Source: SIG653 sp045577455 (GTDB lineage: Bacteria > Bacillota > Clostridia > Oscillospirales > CAG-382). From it: a DNA stretch of 13,429 nt. Positions 7,601-13,429 of the stretch are shown piece after piece. Location: NCBI GenBank assembly GCA_045577455.1, contig JAZNIJ010000085.1:1-13429 (forward strand). Direction: 5' to 3'. Below the pieces are notes generated by a model, which was not told the origin of the DNA, made no database searches, and saw nothing but the letters and a program-made list of their open reading frames with translations. The translations under genes were made by a program, and so were the position numbers. The stretch's first letter is position 1; each line of letters starts with the position of its first letter.

Positions 7601-9562
7601 TTACACCTCTCCACTACAACTGCAAGTTTTATAATACTCATAGTTGTCTTTATATTTAAGCCAAACTTGTCTCTGAGAATCTTTTCCACTATCCAAATCA
7701 CTCTGAATAGTATTAAGTTTCTCTAAATTTGTTTGATATTGTGAAAGGGCAGGAACATACGTGTTAACTCCATCAAAGTTAATTAAGAATTCTGTCATTT
7801 TAAACAAATGAACTTTTAAAAATGAAGTTTCAAAATCTCTGACCTTTTCATCAAAAGTTTTATCTTTTTCTTCTGCCGGATTAATATTGCTTACAAGCGT
7901 TTCAATAGTCTTGTATTCTTCAAATGCTTTAAATAACTCGGCATAAATAGACTCATCAATAAAGCCTCGATATTGGGCTACACCACCTTTAATTACTGTT
8001 GGCATAACTTTTTTATTGAGCTCTTCTTCCGATAAAATTGTCGCTCTTTGTTTTTCATCAAAAAATGAGGACTGCGGTGCAGGTGCATTAATTTCATTAA
8101 GAGTACGAATTATATTATTAGATATAATTGCCAACTGTTCAGAAACTGCAGGAACGGCATTTCCTTCGACATTCTGTTTAATACTAGAAAGAAGCCTTTC
8201 CAATTCCTCAATGTACATAATACACTCACTTCTTTTCATAGAAGTTTGTTCTGTTGTTTGAGGAAAAATTGTTTTAGAACCAAAAGAAGATATAAATTGG
8301 CCAGCGTATTGACCAGCATTATATATCGGATTTCGACCCCACTTTTCCTTTCGTTCTTTTAGCCTCTTTTCTCGTTCTGCTGCATCAACCAATGATTTTA
8401 ATCTTTCATAAACAACTTTATAATCGCTAACAAGTTTTTGATTGTTTTTTACTTTTTCAGCAAACAATGAAAGTTCTGATAAGTAATCAGCATATGGTTG
8501 ATAAGATGATTTAAGAGACATAGAAAAATTTAACAGCTTTTTATCCCTAGACATTTCGTCTTTACCATTAATTTCTTCTTTAAAAGTTGCTAACAAAAGA
8601 TTCCTTTGTTGAGTAGCAATCTCTTGATTAAGTCGCTTATTTTCAGAAGTAAGAGTTCTGATTTCTGTTTTCTTTTCATTGGTTGTTTTTTCATATGCCT
8701 GTTCTGCGTTTCTGAAATCTGATATCAATGAATTAAGTGGTTTAACTCTATTTCTTATAAATCCTTTTATATCATCAGAAGAGTAGTTGAATACTACACC
8801 TGATAAAGTGCAATCATCCCCACAATTCATATTTTTAAAAACCGTTTCAAAGGACGATTTTAAATCATCAAATTCAATTTTTTTTGCATCAAATAATGCC
8901 TTAAGTATTTCCATTTCAAAATGCATTGGAGACTTTGTAAAATCAAAACATCCATCAGAACAAGCAAAGATTACACAATGTTTCGGTAATTTATATGAGG
9001 CATAATTTATACAAAATGGTTCGTCTTGGCTAATACAGTTGCTCATTCGACAATCTTTACCAAAACAAGCGTCAAATTCTCCCTCTACATCATCTTTGCT
9101 TAATTGCTGCAATGCGTTTTCTTCTGTAAACATAAAAACCCTAGAATCTCCAGCCCATATTACTGTTGCATTAACATAATCGTTTTCTTCTCTATAAACA
9201 ACAGAGGCAAGAGTGGTAGGGAAAACCATACCACCCTTTGAGTCTTCCGTTTTAGGATATTTAGTTAGATATTCGGTTAAACCTTCATTGATTTTAAGTT
9301 TAAGTTTTTCAATGCATTCTTTTATATCTTTTGACAATAGTGCTTCATAATTTTCTTCAAAAAAATCTACACATATCTCTGAAAGTTTTCGAGAGCCAAG
9401 ATAAGCACTTTTTTGCCCTTGACCATCTGAATCCATAATATGTCTAGCACTACCATCGCCACCCAAACCATCGCAAACTATAAGAAACTTATCGTTTGCA
9501 ACAGGTGGAGCATCTTGGTCTTGTCCGGCCAAGGGTATGTATGCATTAAAATATGTACTCAT
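7601..9562 (-). CDS. PP2C-type protein phosphatase with long coiled-coil tail
   Basis: A 653-residue protein. Residues 1 to about 262 form a PP2C Ser/Thr phosphatase domain with the metal-binding motifs in order: CDGLGG (30-35; D31 and G32 of the usual DGMGG), TTLAS (116-120), AGDSR (137-141), CSDGCFD (201-207) and GDDCT (248-252, the final DDxT-like motif). An active Mn/Mg-dependent phosphatase is expected. The remaining roughly 390 residues are unusual for the family: a charged helical region, probably coiled coil at about 285-325 and 395-410, then further helices, ending in CSCSGEV. The ATG overlaps the stop of the vWA gene (ATGA), with an AGGT site upstream, so the two are translationally coupled. 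Directly upstream of the kinase gene, it is the phosphatase member of a TerY-P-like triad; the tail may bind the kinase or vWA partner. Confidence 0.93.
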   Translation of the reverse strand: MSTYFNAYIPLAGQDQDAPPVANDKFLIVCDGLGGDGSARHIMDSDGQGQKSAYLGSRKLSEICVDFFEENYEALLSKDIKECIEKLKLKINEGLTEYLTKYPKTEDSKGGMVFPTTLASVVYREENDYVNATVIWAGDSRVFMFTEENALQQLSKDDVEGEFDACFGKDCRMSNCISQDEPFCINYASYKLPKHCVIFACSDGCFDFTKSPMHFEMEILKALFDAKKIEFDDLKSSFETVFKNMNCGDDCTLSGVVFNYSSDDIKGFIRNRVKPLNSLISDFRNAEQAYEKTTNEKKTEIRTLTSENKRLNQEIATQQRNLLLATFKEEINGKDEMSRDKKLLNFSMSLKSSYQPYADYLSELSLFAEKVKNNQKLVSDYKVVYERLKSLVDAAEREKRLKERKEKWGRNPIYNAGQYAGQFISSFGSKTIFPQTTEQTSMKRSECIMYIEELERLLSSIKQNVEGNAVPAVSEQLAIISNNIIRTLNEINAPAPQSSFFDEKQRATILSEEELNKKVMPTVIKGGVAQYRGFIDESIYAELFKAFEEYKTIETLVSNINPAEEKDKTFDEKVRDFETSFLKVHLFKMTEFLINFDGVNTYVPALSQYQTNLEKLNTIQSDLDSGKDSQRQVWLKYKDNYEYYKTCSCSGEV

Positions 9563-10431
9563 CTTATACTACCTGCGATATCATCAAGTAAAATTTGTCT
9601 ATCTAACTCCTGACCACCCTTTGCAGGTTCTATTGAACTAGTCTTTACATTTGTTAAAAATGCTATTTCATTCCAAGGATAAGAGTCAAGCGGAGAATAA
9701 ACAATTAAGCGTTTTGCCTGAGGGTCCATCATATATGCGTCTATCATACCAGCACCATCAAGTCTGTTCTGACCTTCCCAAGCCATCTTTAAATCCTCGA
9801 GAGATGTTAACATATTATCAGGATAGAATTTAGTAACTCCATCCTGTGCTTTTTCAAAAGGATGAGCTGAAGCATCGGTAAATACAACAATAATATTTCT
9901 TGCTTTTTCATTAGCTGAAATAGCATGTACCCAATCGGATTTCATTGCAAGAGCAATTGCTTCCAATGCATTCTCAGGTTCATCTCCACCACCATCAGCT
10001 TTAAGACCTAAGACATACTCACTAAATGCTGCTGTTTCATTAGGCAAGCTGAAAAACTGTGATTCTGCCATTGCAAACTGACCATCACAATAATAGTCTC
10101 TGAATGCAATAACCTTAACTCTAAATTCATTAACTTTTCTTCTCTTTTTAGCAAGAGCCGCAACCATATCATCATACAAACTCAAAGCCATTCCTTTAAC
10201 TGTATCAATAATAGGTTTCATGCTGATAGTAACATCAATACACAATACCAAGTCAACATCAGTATTTGTACCGGCGGTCATATCAAATTCACCACCGAGA
10301 GTATTCTGAATGCCTCCGAAAGTTTCTTCTGTCGATGCTTCAGGTTCATCGAAAATATTGTTGTCGTCCTCAACAACATCGCTAATATCGTCGCCTAAAA
10401 GGTCAGCGAATTCTTTTTCAAAATCTGCCAT
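9559..10431 (-). CDS. von Willebrand A domain protein (TerY-like)
   Basis: A 290-residue protein. The first roughly 55 residues are acidic and probably disordered. A vWA domain follows (about 58-260): MIDAS motif DVTISM (D66, T68, S70, a DxTxS variant), GGGDEPENALEA (147-158, D150) at the second metal-site loop, and VVFTDASAH (182-190, D186). The GGGDEPE loop occurs in a subset of vWA proteins; the metal site appears complete, so ion-dependent protein binding is expected. No transmembrane segment is visible, so it is cytoplasmic. Unlike classical TerY it lacks a C-terminal cysteine-rich TerY-C domain, which is instead encoded by two separate genes further down the operon. GGAGG lies before the ATG; its 3' end overlaps the PP2C start. 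With PP2C and kinase it completes the triad and is likely the scaffold or phospho-target. Confidence 0.92.
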   Translation of the reverse strand: MADFEKEFADLLGDDISDVVEDDNNIFDEPEASTEETFGGIQNTLGGEFDMTAGTNTDVDLVLCIDVTISMKPIIDTVKGMALSLYDDMVAALAKKRRKVNEFRVKVIAFRDYYCDGQFAMAESQFFSLPNETAAFSEYVLGLKADGGGDEPENALEAIALAMKSDWVHAISANEKARNIIVVFTDASAHPFEKAQDGVTKFYPDNMLTSLEDLKMAWEGQNRLDGAGMIDAYMMDPQAKRLIVYSPLDSYPWNEIAFLTNVKTSSIEPAKGGQELDRQILLDDIAGSIR

Positions 10432-10470
10432 AATTTTTTTCCTCCATAAAATGTTTGTTTTTATAAAACC

Positions 10471-10493
10471 CCATTAGTGTTTTCCACTATTGG
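10471..10493 (-). terminator. hairpin between the zinc-finger Sel1 gene and the vWA gene (possible attenuator)
   Basis: On the minus strand CCAATAGTG-gaaaa-CACTAATGG forms a nine-pair stem with one A/A mismatch, followed by GGTTTTAT. It overlaps the TAG stop of the Sel1 gene. The T-run is short, so it is at best a partial terminator or a processing/attenuation element. It sits at the largest gap inside the operon (55 bp), just before the triad genes, where it could lower or separate their expression. Confidence 0.4.
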
Positions 10494-11356
10494 TTGTTTT
10501 TCCATAACTGTAAATATTTGTTTGCCATTGTAGAAGCCCATTCATCAGACTTGTTGTTAGCAATTTGCATCATCAGGCTAATTCCTTTGGTTGGGTTTTT
10601 CGGAAAGCCTTTACCTTCATAATGGAAAACTGCAATAGGTATTTTAGAACCCCAATCATTAAATCGTTCAATACAATAATTAAACCATTCAATTGCTTTT
10701 TTATAATTAACTTCAGTACCGTTTCCATGCCAATACATCATTCCGATGTTATATGCGGTATCATTTGAACAGTTATCTTCCACACTCAATTGCTCGTAAT
10801 AATATGCAGCTTTTGCATCGCTTTTCTCGACATAAACTCCTGATTTATGATAATTACCCAATTCTTCTATCGGAGCTATAAAACCAAGATTAGCTGCTTC
10901 ATGCAATAATTTTATTGCATACTCGCAATTCTCCTGAGTTCCATATCCTTTAAGATAACATGTGTATAAAAAATATGGTGAATAGATACATCCGTTTCTA
11001 TATGCCTTTGTTGCATACTCAAACGCCATTGATTCATCACTTGGAAAATCGTTATCAGTATAAAAGTACCAATCTGCTAACTCCTGTTGAGCATCAGCAT
11101 TACCTAAATCAGCTGCCTTTGTCATAAGCTCAAGTGCTTTATCAAGGTCTTTTTGAAAGGCATCGCCCTTGCAATAAAACTTTGCTGTATCCATTAGAGC
11201 ATATGAATCGCCTTCATCAGCTCTCATTTCATAAAAGGATAAACGCTTCATCTCTTCAAGCTGATTTATGTTCATTCTTTCGCCACAACATTCACATTCT
11301 GTGTTGCCCGGATATAAATTGTTTGTTTCACAATTTCTACATTTCCAATAAATCAT
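10487..11356 (-). CDS. Sel1-repeat protein with N-terminal RanBP2-like zinc finger
   Basis: A 289-residue protein. The N-terminus, YWKCRNCETNN followed by TECECCGE, has W4, C6-x2-C9, N13 and C21-x2-C24, close to the RanBP2-type zinc finger plan (W-x-C-x2-C-x3-N-x6-C-x2-C). Its C6/C9/C21/C23/C24 spacing is also the same as in the two zinc-ribbon membrane proteins of this operon. About six Sel1-like repeats of 34-38 residues follow from about 45 to the end, with hallmarks such as ADLGNADAQQELADWY and YNIGMMYWHGNG. Sel1 repeats are TPR-like helical scaffolds for protein-protein contacts. AGGAGG sits 5 bases before the ATG. It follows the first Sel1 gene by 8 bp and precedes the vWA gene, separated by a hairpin. 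It is probably a scaffold or substrate adaptor for the phosphorylation module. Confidence 0.88.
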   Translation of the reverse strand: MIYWKCRNCETNNLYPGNTECECCGERMNINQLEEMKRLSFYEMRADEGDSYALMDTAKFYCKGDAFQKDLDKALELMTKAADLGNADAQQELADWYFYTDNDFPSDESMAFEYATKAYRNGCIYSPYFLYTCYLKGYGTQENCEYAIKLLHEAANLGFIAPIEELGNYHKSGVYVEKSDAKAAYYYEQLSVEDNCSNDTAYNIGMMYWHGNGTEVNYKKAIEWFNYCIERFNDWGSKIPIAVFHYEGKGFPKNPTKGISLMMQIANNKSDEWASTMANKYLQLWKNNQ

Positions 11357-11364
11357 AAATCCTC

Positions 11365-12156
11365 CTATGCAAAATATTCATTTTTGAAATCGATAGCAGC
11401 TTCATCTCCACTATCAATTGCTAAGTTCAAATAATGAAGTGCTTTTTCTTCATTTTTTTCTACACCAAATCCAGCAAAATAACATACTCCTGTATAAAAG
11501 AATGCTGCTTCTTCACCTAATTCAGCTGCTTTTTCAAACCATTTTATTGCCAATGATGCATAATCTTTAGCTTCTCGCCTCTGTTCATCAGTAACACCTT
11601 CATGGTTTAAAAGTTCATTTGTTTTCTCTTTATATATTTTTCCTAATTCAAACATTGCACTTTCACAACCATTTGAAGCCGATTCTAGCAACCAATGATA
11701 AGCTTTCACATCATCACGAGGCAAGTAATCTCCGGTATTATAATAGTGACCAATCACATATTGAGAAAAAGCATCACCTTTTTTTGCGGTCAATGTTATC
11801 CATTCCAATGCTTTATCAATATCTGCTACAGGAGAATCTGCATCTAAATATATTAACCCTAAATCAATTTGCGATTTCAAATAACCCTTTTCAGCCGCCA
11901 TAGTTAAATACTTCACAGCAAGTTCGGGATTTCTCTCCAAACCTTGAGGATGTTCATCCTCTCCAACATCTATGCCATAGTGGTAAGACACTCCAACATA
12001 CGCTGATGCAAGCACATTTCCTTTACTTGCTGCTTCTACTGATTTTTCAAAATATGTTTTCGGCTTATGAATTATAGGCTTTGTTTCTTGAATCTGCTGT
12101 TCAACTTGAGTTTCTTGTTTTGGAGATTCTGTTTTCTTCTTAAAAAAATTAAACAT
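11365..12156 (-). CDS. Sel1-repeat protein
   Basis: A 263-residue protein: a short basic N-terminus (MFNFFKKKTESPK), a Gln/Glu/Pro-rich linker to about 40, then five or so Sel1-like repeats to the end. The repeats show the A(A/E)xG...A...LG..Y..G...D..KA..W pattern, for example AAEKGYLKSQIDLGLIY and AELGEEAAFFYTGVCYFAG. An insertion of about 15 residues lies inside the fourth repeat (KTNELLNHEGVTDEQRR). I chose ATG 12156 because AAAGGAG lies 10 bases upstream; the longer in-frame ATG at 12180 has no ribosome binding site and would place that site inside the coding region. It lies 32 bp after the membrane protein gene and 8 bp before the second Sel1 gene. A scaffold role is known for the family; the partner is unknown. 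Confidence 0.87.
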   Translation of the reverse strand: MFNFFKKKTESPKQETQVEQQIQETKPIIHKPKTYFEKSVEAASKGNVLASAYVGVSYHYGIDVGEDEHPQGLERNPELAVKYLTMAAEKGYLKSQIDLGLIYLDADSPVADIDKALEWITLTAKKGDAFSQYVIGHYYNTGDYLPRDDVKAYHWLLESASNGCESAMFELGKIYKEKTNELLNHEGVTDEQRREAKDYASLAIKWFEKAAELGEEAAFFYTGVCYFAGFGVEKNEEKALHYLNLAIDSGDEAAIDFKNEYFA

Positions 12157-12188
12157 AAAAAGTGAACTCCTTTTTCGCATTAAATGTT

Positions 12189-12596
12189 TTATTTGGTAAT
12201 TTCTTTTACTGCTACATCTACATATTCCATAACAACACTAGATATTTTCTTACCAAGCCAAAACGGAGCAATAAACGCACCAACTATAATTGATAATAAC
12301 CCTTTTACAAGAAAGTATATTGCCCAACCAGCTAAAGGCATCCAAAGAAAAATTTTAGGTGTGATTTTATTTAAAGATTGCCATCCGAAATATCCACAGC
12401 CAAGCAAAACTATGCCTAAGAGTACTGTGTTATCGGTTTGCAAAGCAGCCATTAGAATACCATAGATTATTGCTGCAAATACTATTGTTAATACTACTCT
12501 GCCACCTACACTAGCAAGGAACTGTAAAATAGGAGAAATTTTTTCTCTATTAATTTTGTTGTCGCTAATGCTTACCTTGTTTTTCTCTGAATCCAT
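12189..12596 (-). CDS. small polytopic membrane protein, first gene of the operon
   Basis: I do not recognise this family. The 135-residue protein has a charged N-terminus (1-30, Lys/Asp/Asn-rich), then three or four hydrophobic segments: about 34-51 (VVLTIVFAAIIYGILMAA), 57-73, 82-97 and 98-115, the last two possibly a helical hairpin joined at VKG. The C-terminus (DVAVKEITK) is amphipathic. AGGAGG precedes the ATG at good spacing. It is the first gene after the divergent regulatory region, so it is probably made whenever the operon is on. Together with the other membrane proteins it suggests that the encoded system works at the inner membrane. Function unknown. Confidence 0.75.
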   Translation of the reverse strand: MDSEKNKVSISDNKINREKISPILQFLASVGGRVVLTIVFAAIIYGILMAALQTDNTVLLGIVLLGCGYFGWQSLNKITPKIFLWMPLAGWAIYFLVKGLLSIIVGAFIAPFWLGKKISSVVMEYVDVAVKEITK

Positions 12597-12748
12597 ACCG
12601 ATTCCTCCTAAAAGTTTTTATATCATTAAGCCTTTGTGGACTTATGACTTAGATTTTATAAGAATTCATATCTCTTTAATATCAATTATAGATTAACAAG
12701 TAGAAAGTGTTGTGGATTTGGTTTTTATGTTTACTAATTCGCATTAAT

Positions 12749-12777
12749 ATTAAATTATGCATCTATAGTAAAATCAA
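12749..12777 (-). promoter_or_regulatory. candidate promoter of the minus-strand operon
   Basis: On the minus strand TTGATT (12777-12772) is followed after 17 bases by TTTAAT (12754-12749), a fair match to a housekeeping sigma promoter. An alternative -10, a perfect TATAAT, lies closer to the gene at 12690-12685 but has only a weak -35 (ACAACA, 12713-12708). Either would give a leader of roughly 80-150 bases before the first gene. Pattern match only. Confidence 0.4.
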
Positions 12778-12784
12778 CATTTTA
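12774..12784. repeat. direct repeat TCAACATTTTA, copy 1
   Basis: An 11-bp sequence that recurs exactly at 12865-12875, 91 bp away, in the same orientation. Possible arm-type integrase or regulator site. Chance is plausible for AT-rich DNA, but exact 11-mers within 100 bp are not common. Confidence 0.3.
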
Positions 12785-12792
12785 CCTATTCG

Positions 12793-12804
12793 TAGAATAT
12801 TCTA
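12793..12804. repeat. 12-bp perfect palindrome TAGAATATTCTA
   Basis: The sequence reads identically on both strands. It lies about 15 bp upstream of the candidate operon -35 element, a position suited to an activator or repressor site. Such palindromes arise by chance in AT-rich DNA, so support is modest. Confidence 0.4.
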
Positions 12805-12864
12805 TTCAAAACATCATAAATAGAAAATACACATATCTTAATATACCATAAAAAGCACGCAGAT

Positions 12865-12875
12865 TCAACATTTTA
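12865..12875. repeat. direct repeat TCAACATTTTA, copy 2
   Basis: Exact second copy of the 11-bp element at 12774-12784. It lies upstream of the candidate integrase promoter. Confidence 0.3.
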
Positions 12876-12917
12876 TAACAACTTTTACGTGAAAATTAGT
12901 CCCTTTTTTGTTATTTT

Positions 12918-12932
12918 TCAACCACAGGTTGA
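12918..12932. repeat. inverted repeat TCAACC-aca-GGTTGA overlapping the integrase -35
   Basis: Six-base arms with a three-base centre. It is one of the few GC-containing elements in the intergenic region and coincides with the proposed -35 element of the integrase promoter, which makes it a candidate operator. It is not followed by a clear T-run, so a terminator is unlikely. Confidence 0.4.
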
Positions 12933-12958
12933 TGTTTATTTAATAAAAGTTTTAAAAT
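12929..12958 (+). promoter_or_regulatory. candidate integrase promoter
   Basis: TTGATG (12929-12934), an 18-base spacer and TAAAAT (12953-12958) resemble a sigma-70/sigma-A promoter facing the integrase. The -35 element overlaps the right arm of the inverted repeat TCAACC-aca-GGTTGA, so a protein bound there would be expected to block it. Pattern match only. Confidence 0.4.
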
Positions 12959-12984
12959 ATAAGTATGTTTAGCTGATGACTCTT

Positions 12985-13003
12985 CTTAAAAAACAGTTTT
13001 AAG
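12985..13003 (+). repeat. inverted repeat CTTAAAA-aacag-TTTTAAG in the integrase leader
   Basis: Seven-base arms around a five-base loop, lying between the candidate promoter and the leader ORF. The right arm overlaps the AAGGGG motif before the leader ATG. It could be an operator or a weak RNA hairpin; the stem is A/T-only apart from the end pair. Confidence 0.3.
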
Positions 13004-13014
13004 GGGTCAATAAA

Positions 13015-13038
13015 ATGGTCAAAAGGAGGAATAATTAA
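13015..13038 (+). CDS. 7-codon leader ORF overlapping the integrase start
   Basis: ATG at 13015 opens M-V-K-R-R-N-N and stops at TAA 13036-13038, whose last A is the first base of the integrase ATG (TAATG). An AAGGGG sequence (13001-13006) lies 8 bases upstream of this ATG, so it could be translated. Its AGG-AGG arginine codons are the integrase ribosome binding site, so ribosomes on the leader would cover that site and might restart at the integrase. This may be coincidence, since any ORF crossing a Shine-Dalgarno sequence will contain AGG codons. Confidence 0.35.
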   Translation: MVKRRNN

Positions 13039-13429
13039 TGTCAAAAAGAGGCGAAAATATAAGAAAGAGAAAAGATGGAAGATGGGAAGGTAGATATATA
13101 AAAAGTCGAGAAGCTAATGGCAAGGCAATATATGGGTCAGTTTACGGAAAAACTTACACAAGTGTTAAGGAAAAGTTAAAGGAAGTAAATAATAATCATG
13201 TTGAGTTTCTCAAAGGCAATAAAATGACCTTTGGCGAAGCTCTTTTTTTATGGTTAGAAAACAACAGAATTAAACAAAAAACACAAACATATTCAAAATA
13301 TTTACAACTAATAAACACTCAAATTATGCCATCCATAGGACACATAAAATTATCAAGAATTAATTATGTAATAATTAATCAATATGTATCTGAAAAATCA
13401 ATATCAGGAAATCTAAATACCAAAGAAGC
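13038..13429 (+). CDS. tyrosine-type site-specific integrase, N-terminal part (C-terminus off window)
   Basis: The frame is open from ATG 13038 to the right edge (130 codons). The first roughly 50 residues resemble the arm-type DNA-binding domain of Tn916/phage-type integrases: MSKRGENIRKRKDGRWEGRY is the usual basic start with the (R/K)xDGRWEGR strand, followed by GSVYGKTYTSVKEKLKE. Residues about 65 to 130 resemble the SAM-like core-binding domain (MTFGEALFLWLE...IMPSIGHIKLSRINYVIINQY). The catalytic R-H-R-Y domain lies beyond the window, so activity cannot be judged. AGGAGG lies 7 bases upstream. A 7-codon ORF ends on the start codon (TAATG). The gene is divergent from the signalling operon and implies that the region belongs to an integrative element or island. 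Which side the attachment site lies on cannot be told from here. Confidence 0.92.
   Translation, partial: MSKRGENIRKRKDGRWEGRYIKSREANGKAIYGSVYGKTYTSVKEKLKEVNNNHVEFLKGNKMTFGEALFLWLENNRIKQKTQTYSKYLQLINTQIMPSIGHIKLSRINYVIINQYVSEKSISGNLNTKE

Larger units (their letters stand above)
12597..13037. other. divergent intergenic regulatory region
   Basis: A 441-bp AT-rich gap between the first operon gene and the integrase. I see no tRNA and no convincing protein gene other than the 7-codon leader. It contains candidate promoters for both directions, a 12-bp palindrome (12793-12804), two further inverted repeats (12918-12932 and 12985-13003), and an 11-bp direct repeat (12774-12784 and 12865-12875). 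These could be operators or arm-type integrase sites. No excisionase or regulator gene is present between the two transcription units, so the regulator must be encoded elsewhere. Confidence 0.8.

Noticed and set aside
9559..10431. Naming the vWA gene terY and the operon a tellurite-resistance cluster
   Set aside because: The vWA, PP2C and kinase combination fits the TerY-P triad, but there is no TerB, TerC or TerD protein and the vWA protein lacks its own TerY-C domain. The symbol and the tellurite role would be over-claims.
12793..12804. Palindrome TAGAATATTCTA as an SOS (LexA) box
   Set aside because: It does not match the Firmicute LexA box (CGAAC-N4-GTTCG) or the CTGT-N8-ACAG form, so it is kept only as an unnamed palindrome.
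12918..12945. TCAACC-aca-GGTTGA as an intrinsic terminator
   Set aside because: The stem is only 6 bp with a 3-base loop and no good T-run follows on either strand. No gene ends here, because transcription leaves this region in both directions.
12597..13037. tRNA gene or attachment core next to the integrase
   Set aside because: I looked for a cloverleaf with a GGTTCGANTCC T-arm on both strands and found none. No duplicated att-like core can be recognised within this window alone.
1..13429. CRISPR array, restriction-modification, retron or toxin-antitoxin genes
   Set aside because: No regularly spaced repeats, no methyltransferase, reverse transcriptase or nuclease motifs, and no typical small toxin-antitoxin pair were seen in the translated genes.

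Overview
The window is AT-rich, packed with genes, and carries strong AGGAGG-type ribosome binding sites before most genes. Together with the protein repertoire this suggests a low-GC Firmicute, probably a gut-type Clostridium/Ruminococcus/Lachnospiraceae member; that assignment is inference. Fourteen genes lie on the minus strand in one almost gapless run (12596 down past base 1). A divergent tyrosine integrase starts at 13038 on the plus strand and runs off the right edge. The integrase suggests that the run is cargo of an integrative element or genomic island.

In transcription order (right to left) the minus-strand genes are: a small polytopic membrane protein; two Sel1-repeat proteins, the second with an N-terminal zinc finger; a von Willebrand A (vWA) protein; a PP2C-type phosphatase with a long coiled-coil tail; a Ser/Thr kinase; two zinc-ribbon/coiled-coil membrane proteins; a four-helix membrane protein; two tandem paralogous TerY-C-like metal-binding proteins; a transglutaminase-like cysteine enzyme; a TM2-domain membrane protein; and a kinase fused to an NB-ARC (STAND) NTPase, whose C-terminus lies off the left edge.

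The adjacent vWA + PP2C + kinase trio, with TerY-C-like proteins nearby, matches the 'TerY-P triad' that comparative genomics predicts to be a phosphorylation-based stress or conflict signalling module. Around it are a second kinase joined to a STAND switch, Sel1 scaffolds, several zinc-ribbon membrane proteins and a possible transglutaminase/protease effector. No classical tellurite-resistance genes (TerB/C/D) and no obvious nuclease are present. My model, which is inference, is a membrane-associated phospho-signalling system: the STAND kinase or the zinc-ribbon membrane proteins sense a signal, the triad relays it by phosphorylation and dephosphorylation, and membrane proteins or the transglutaminase-like protein act as output. 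The combination looks like a defence or stress island that is not well described.

The only long non-coding stretch is the 441-bp divergent region 12597-13037. It holds candidate promoters in both directions, three inverted repeats, a direct repeat and a 7-codon leader ORF that ends on the integrase start codon.
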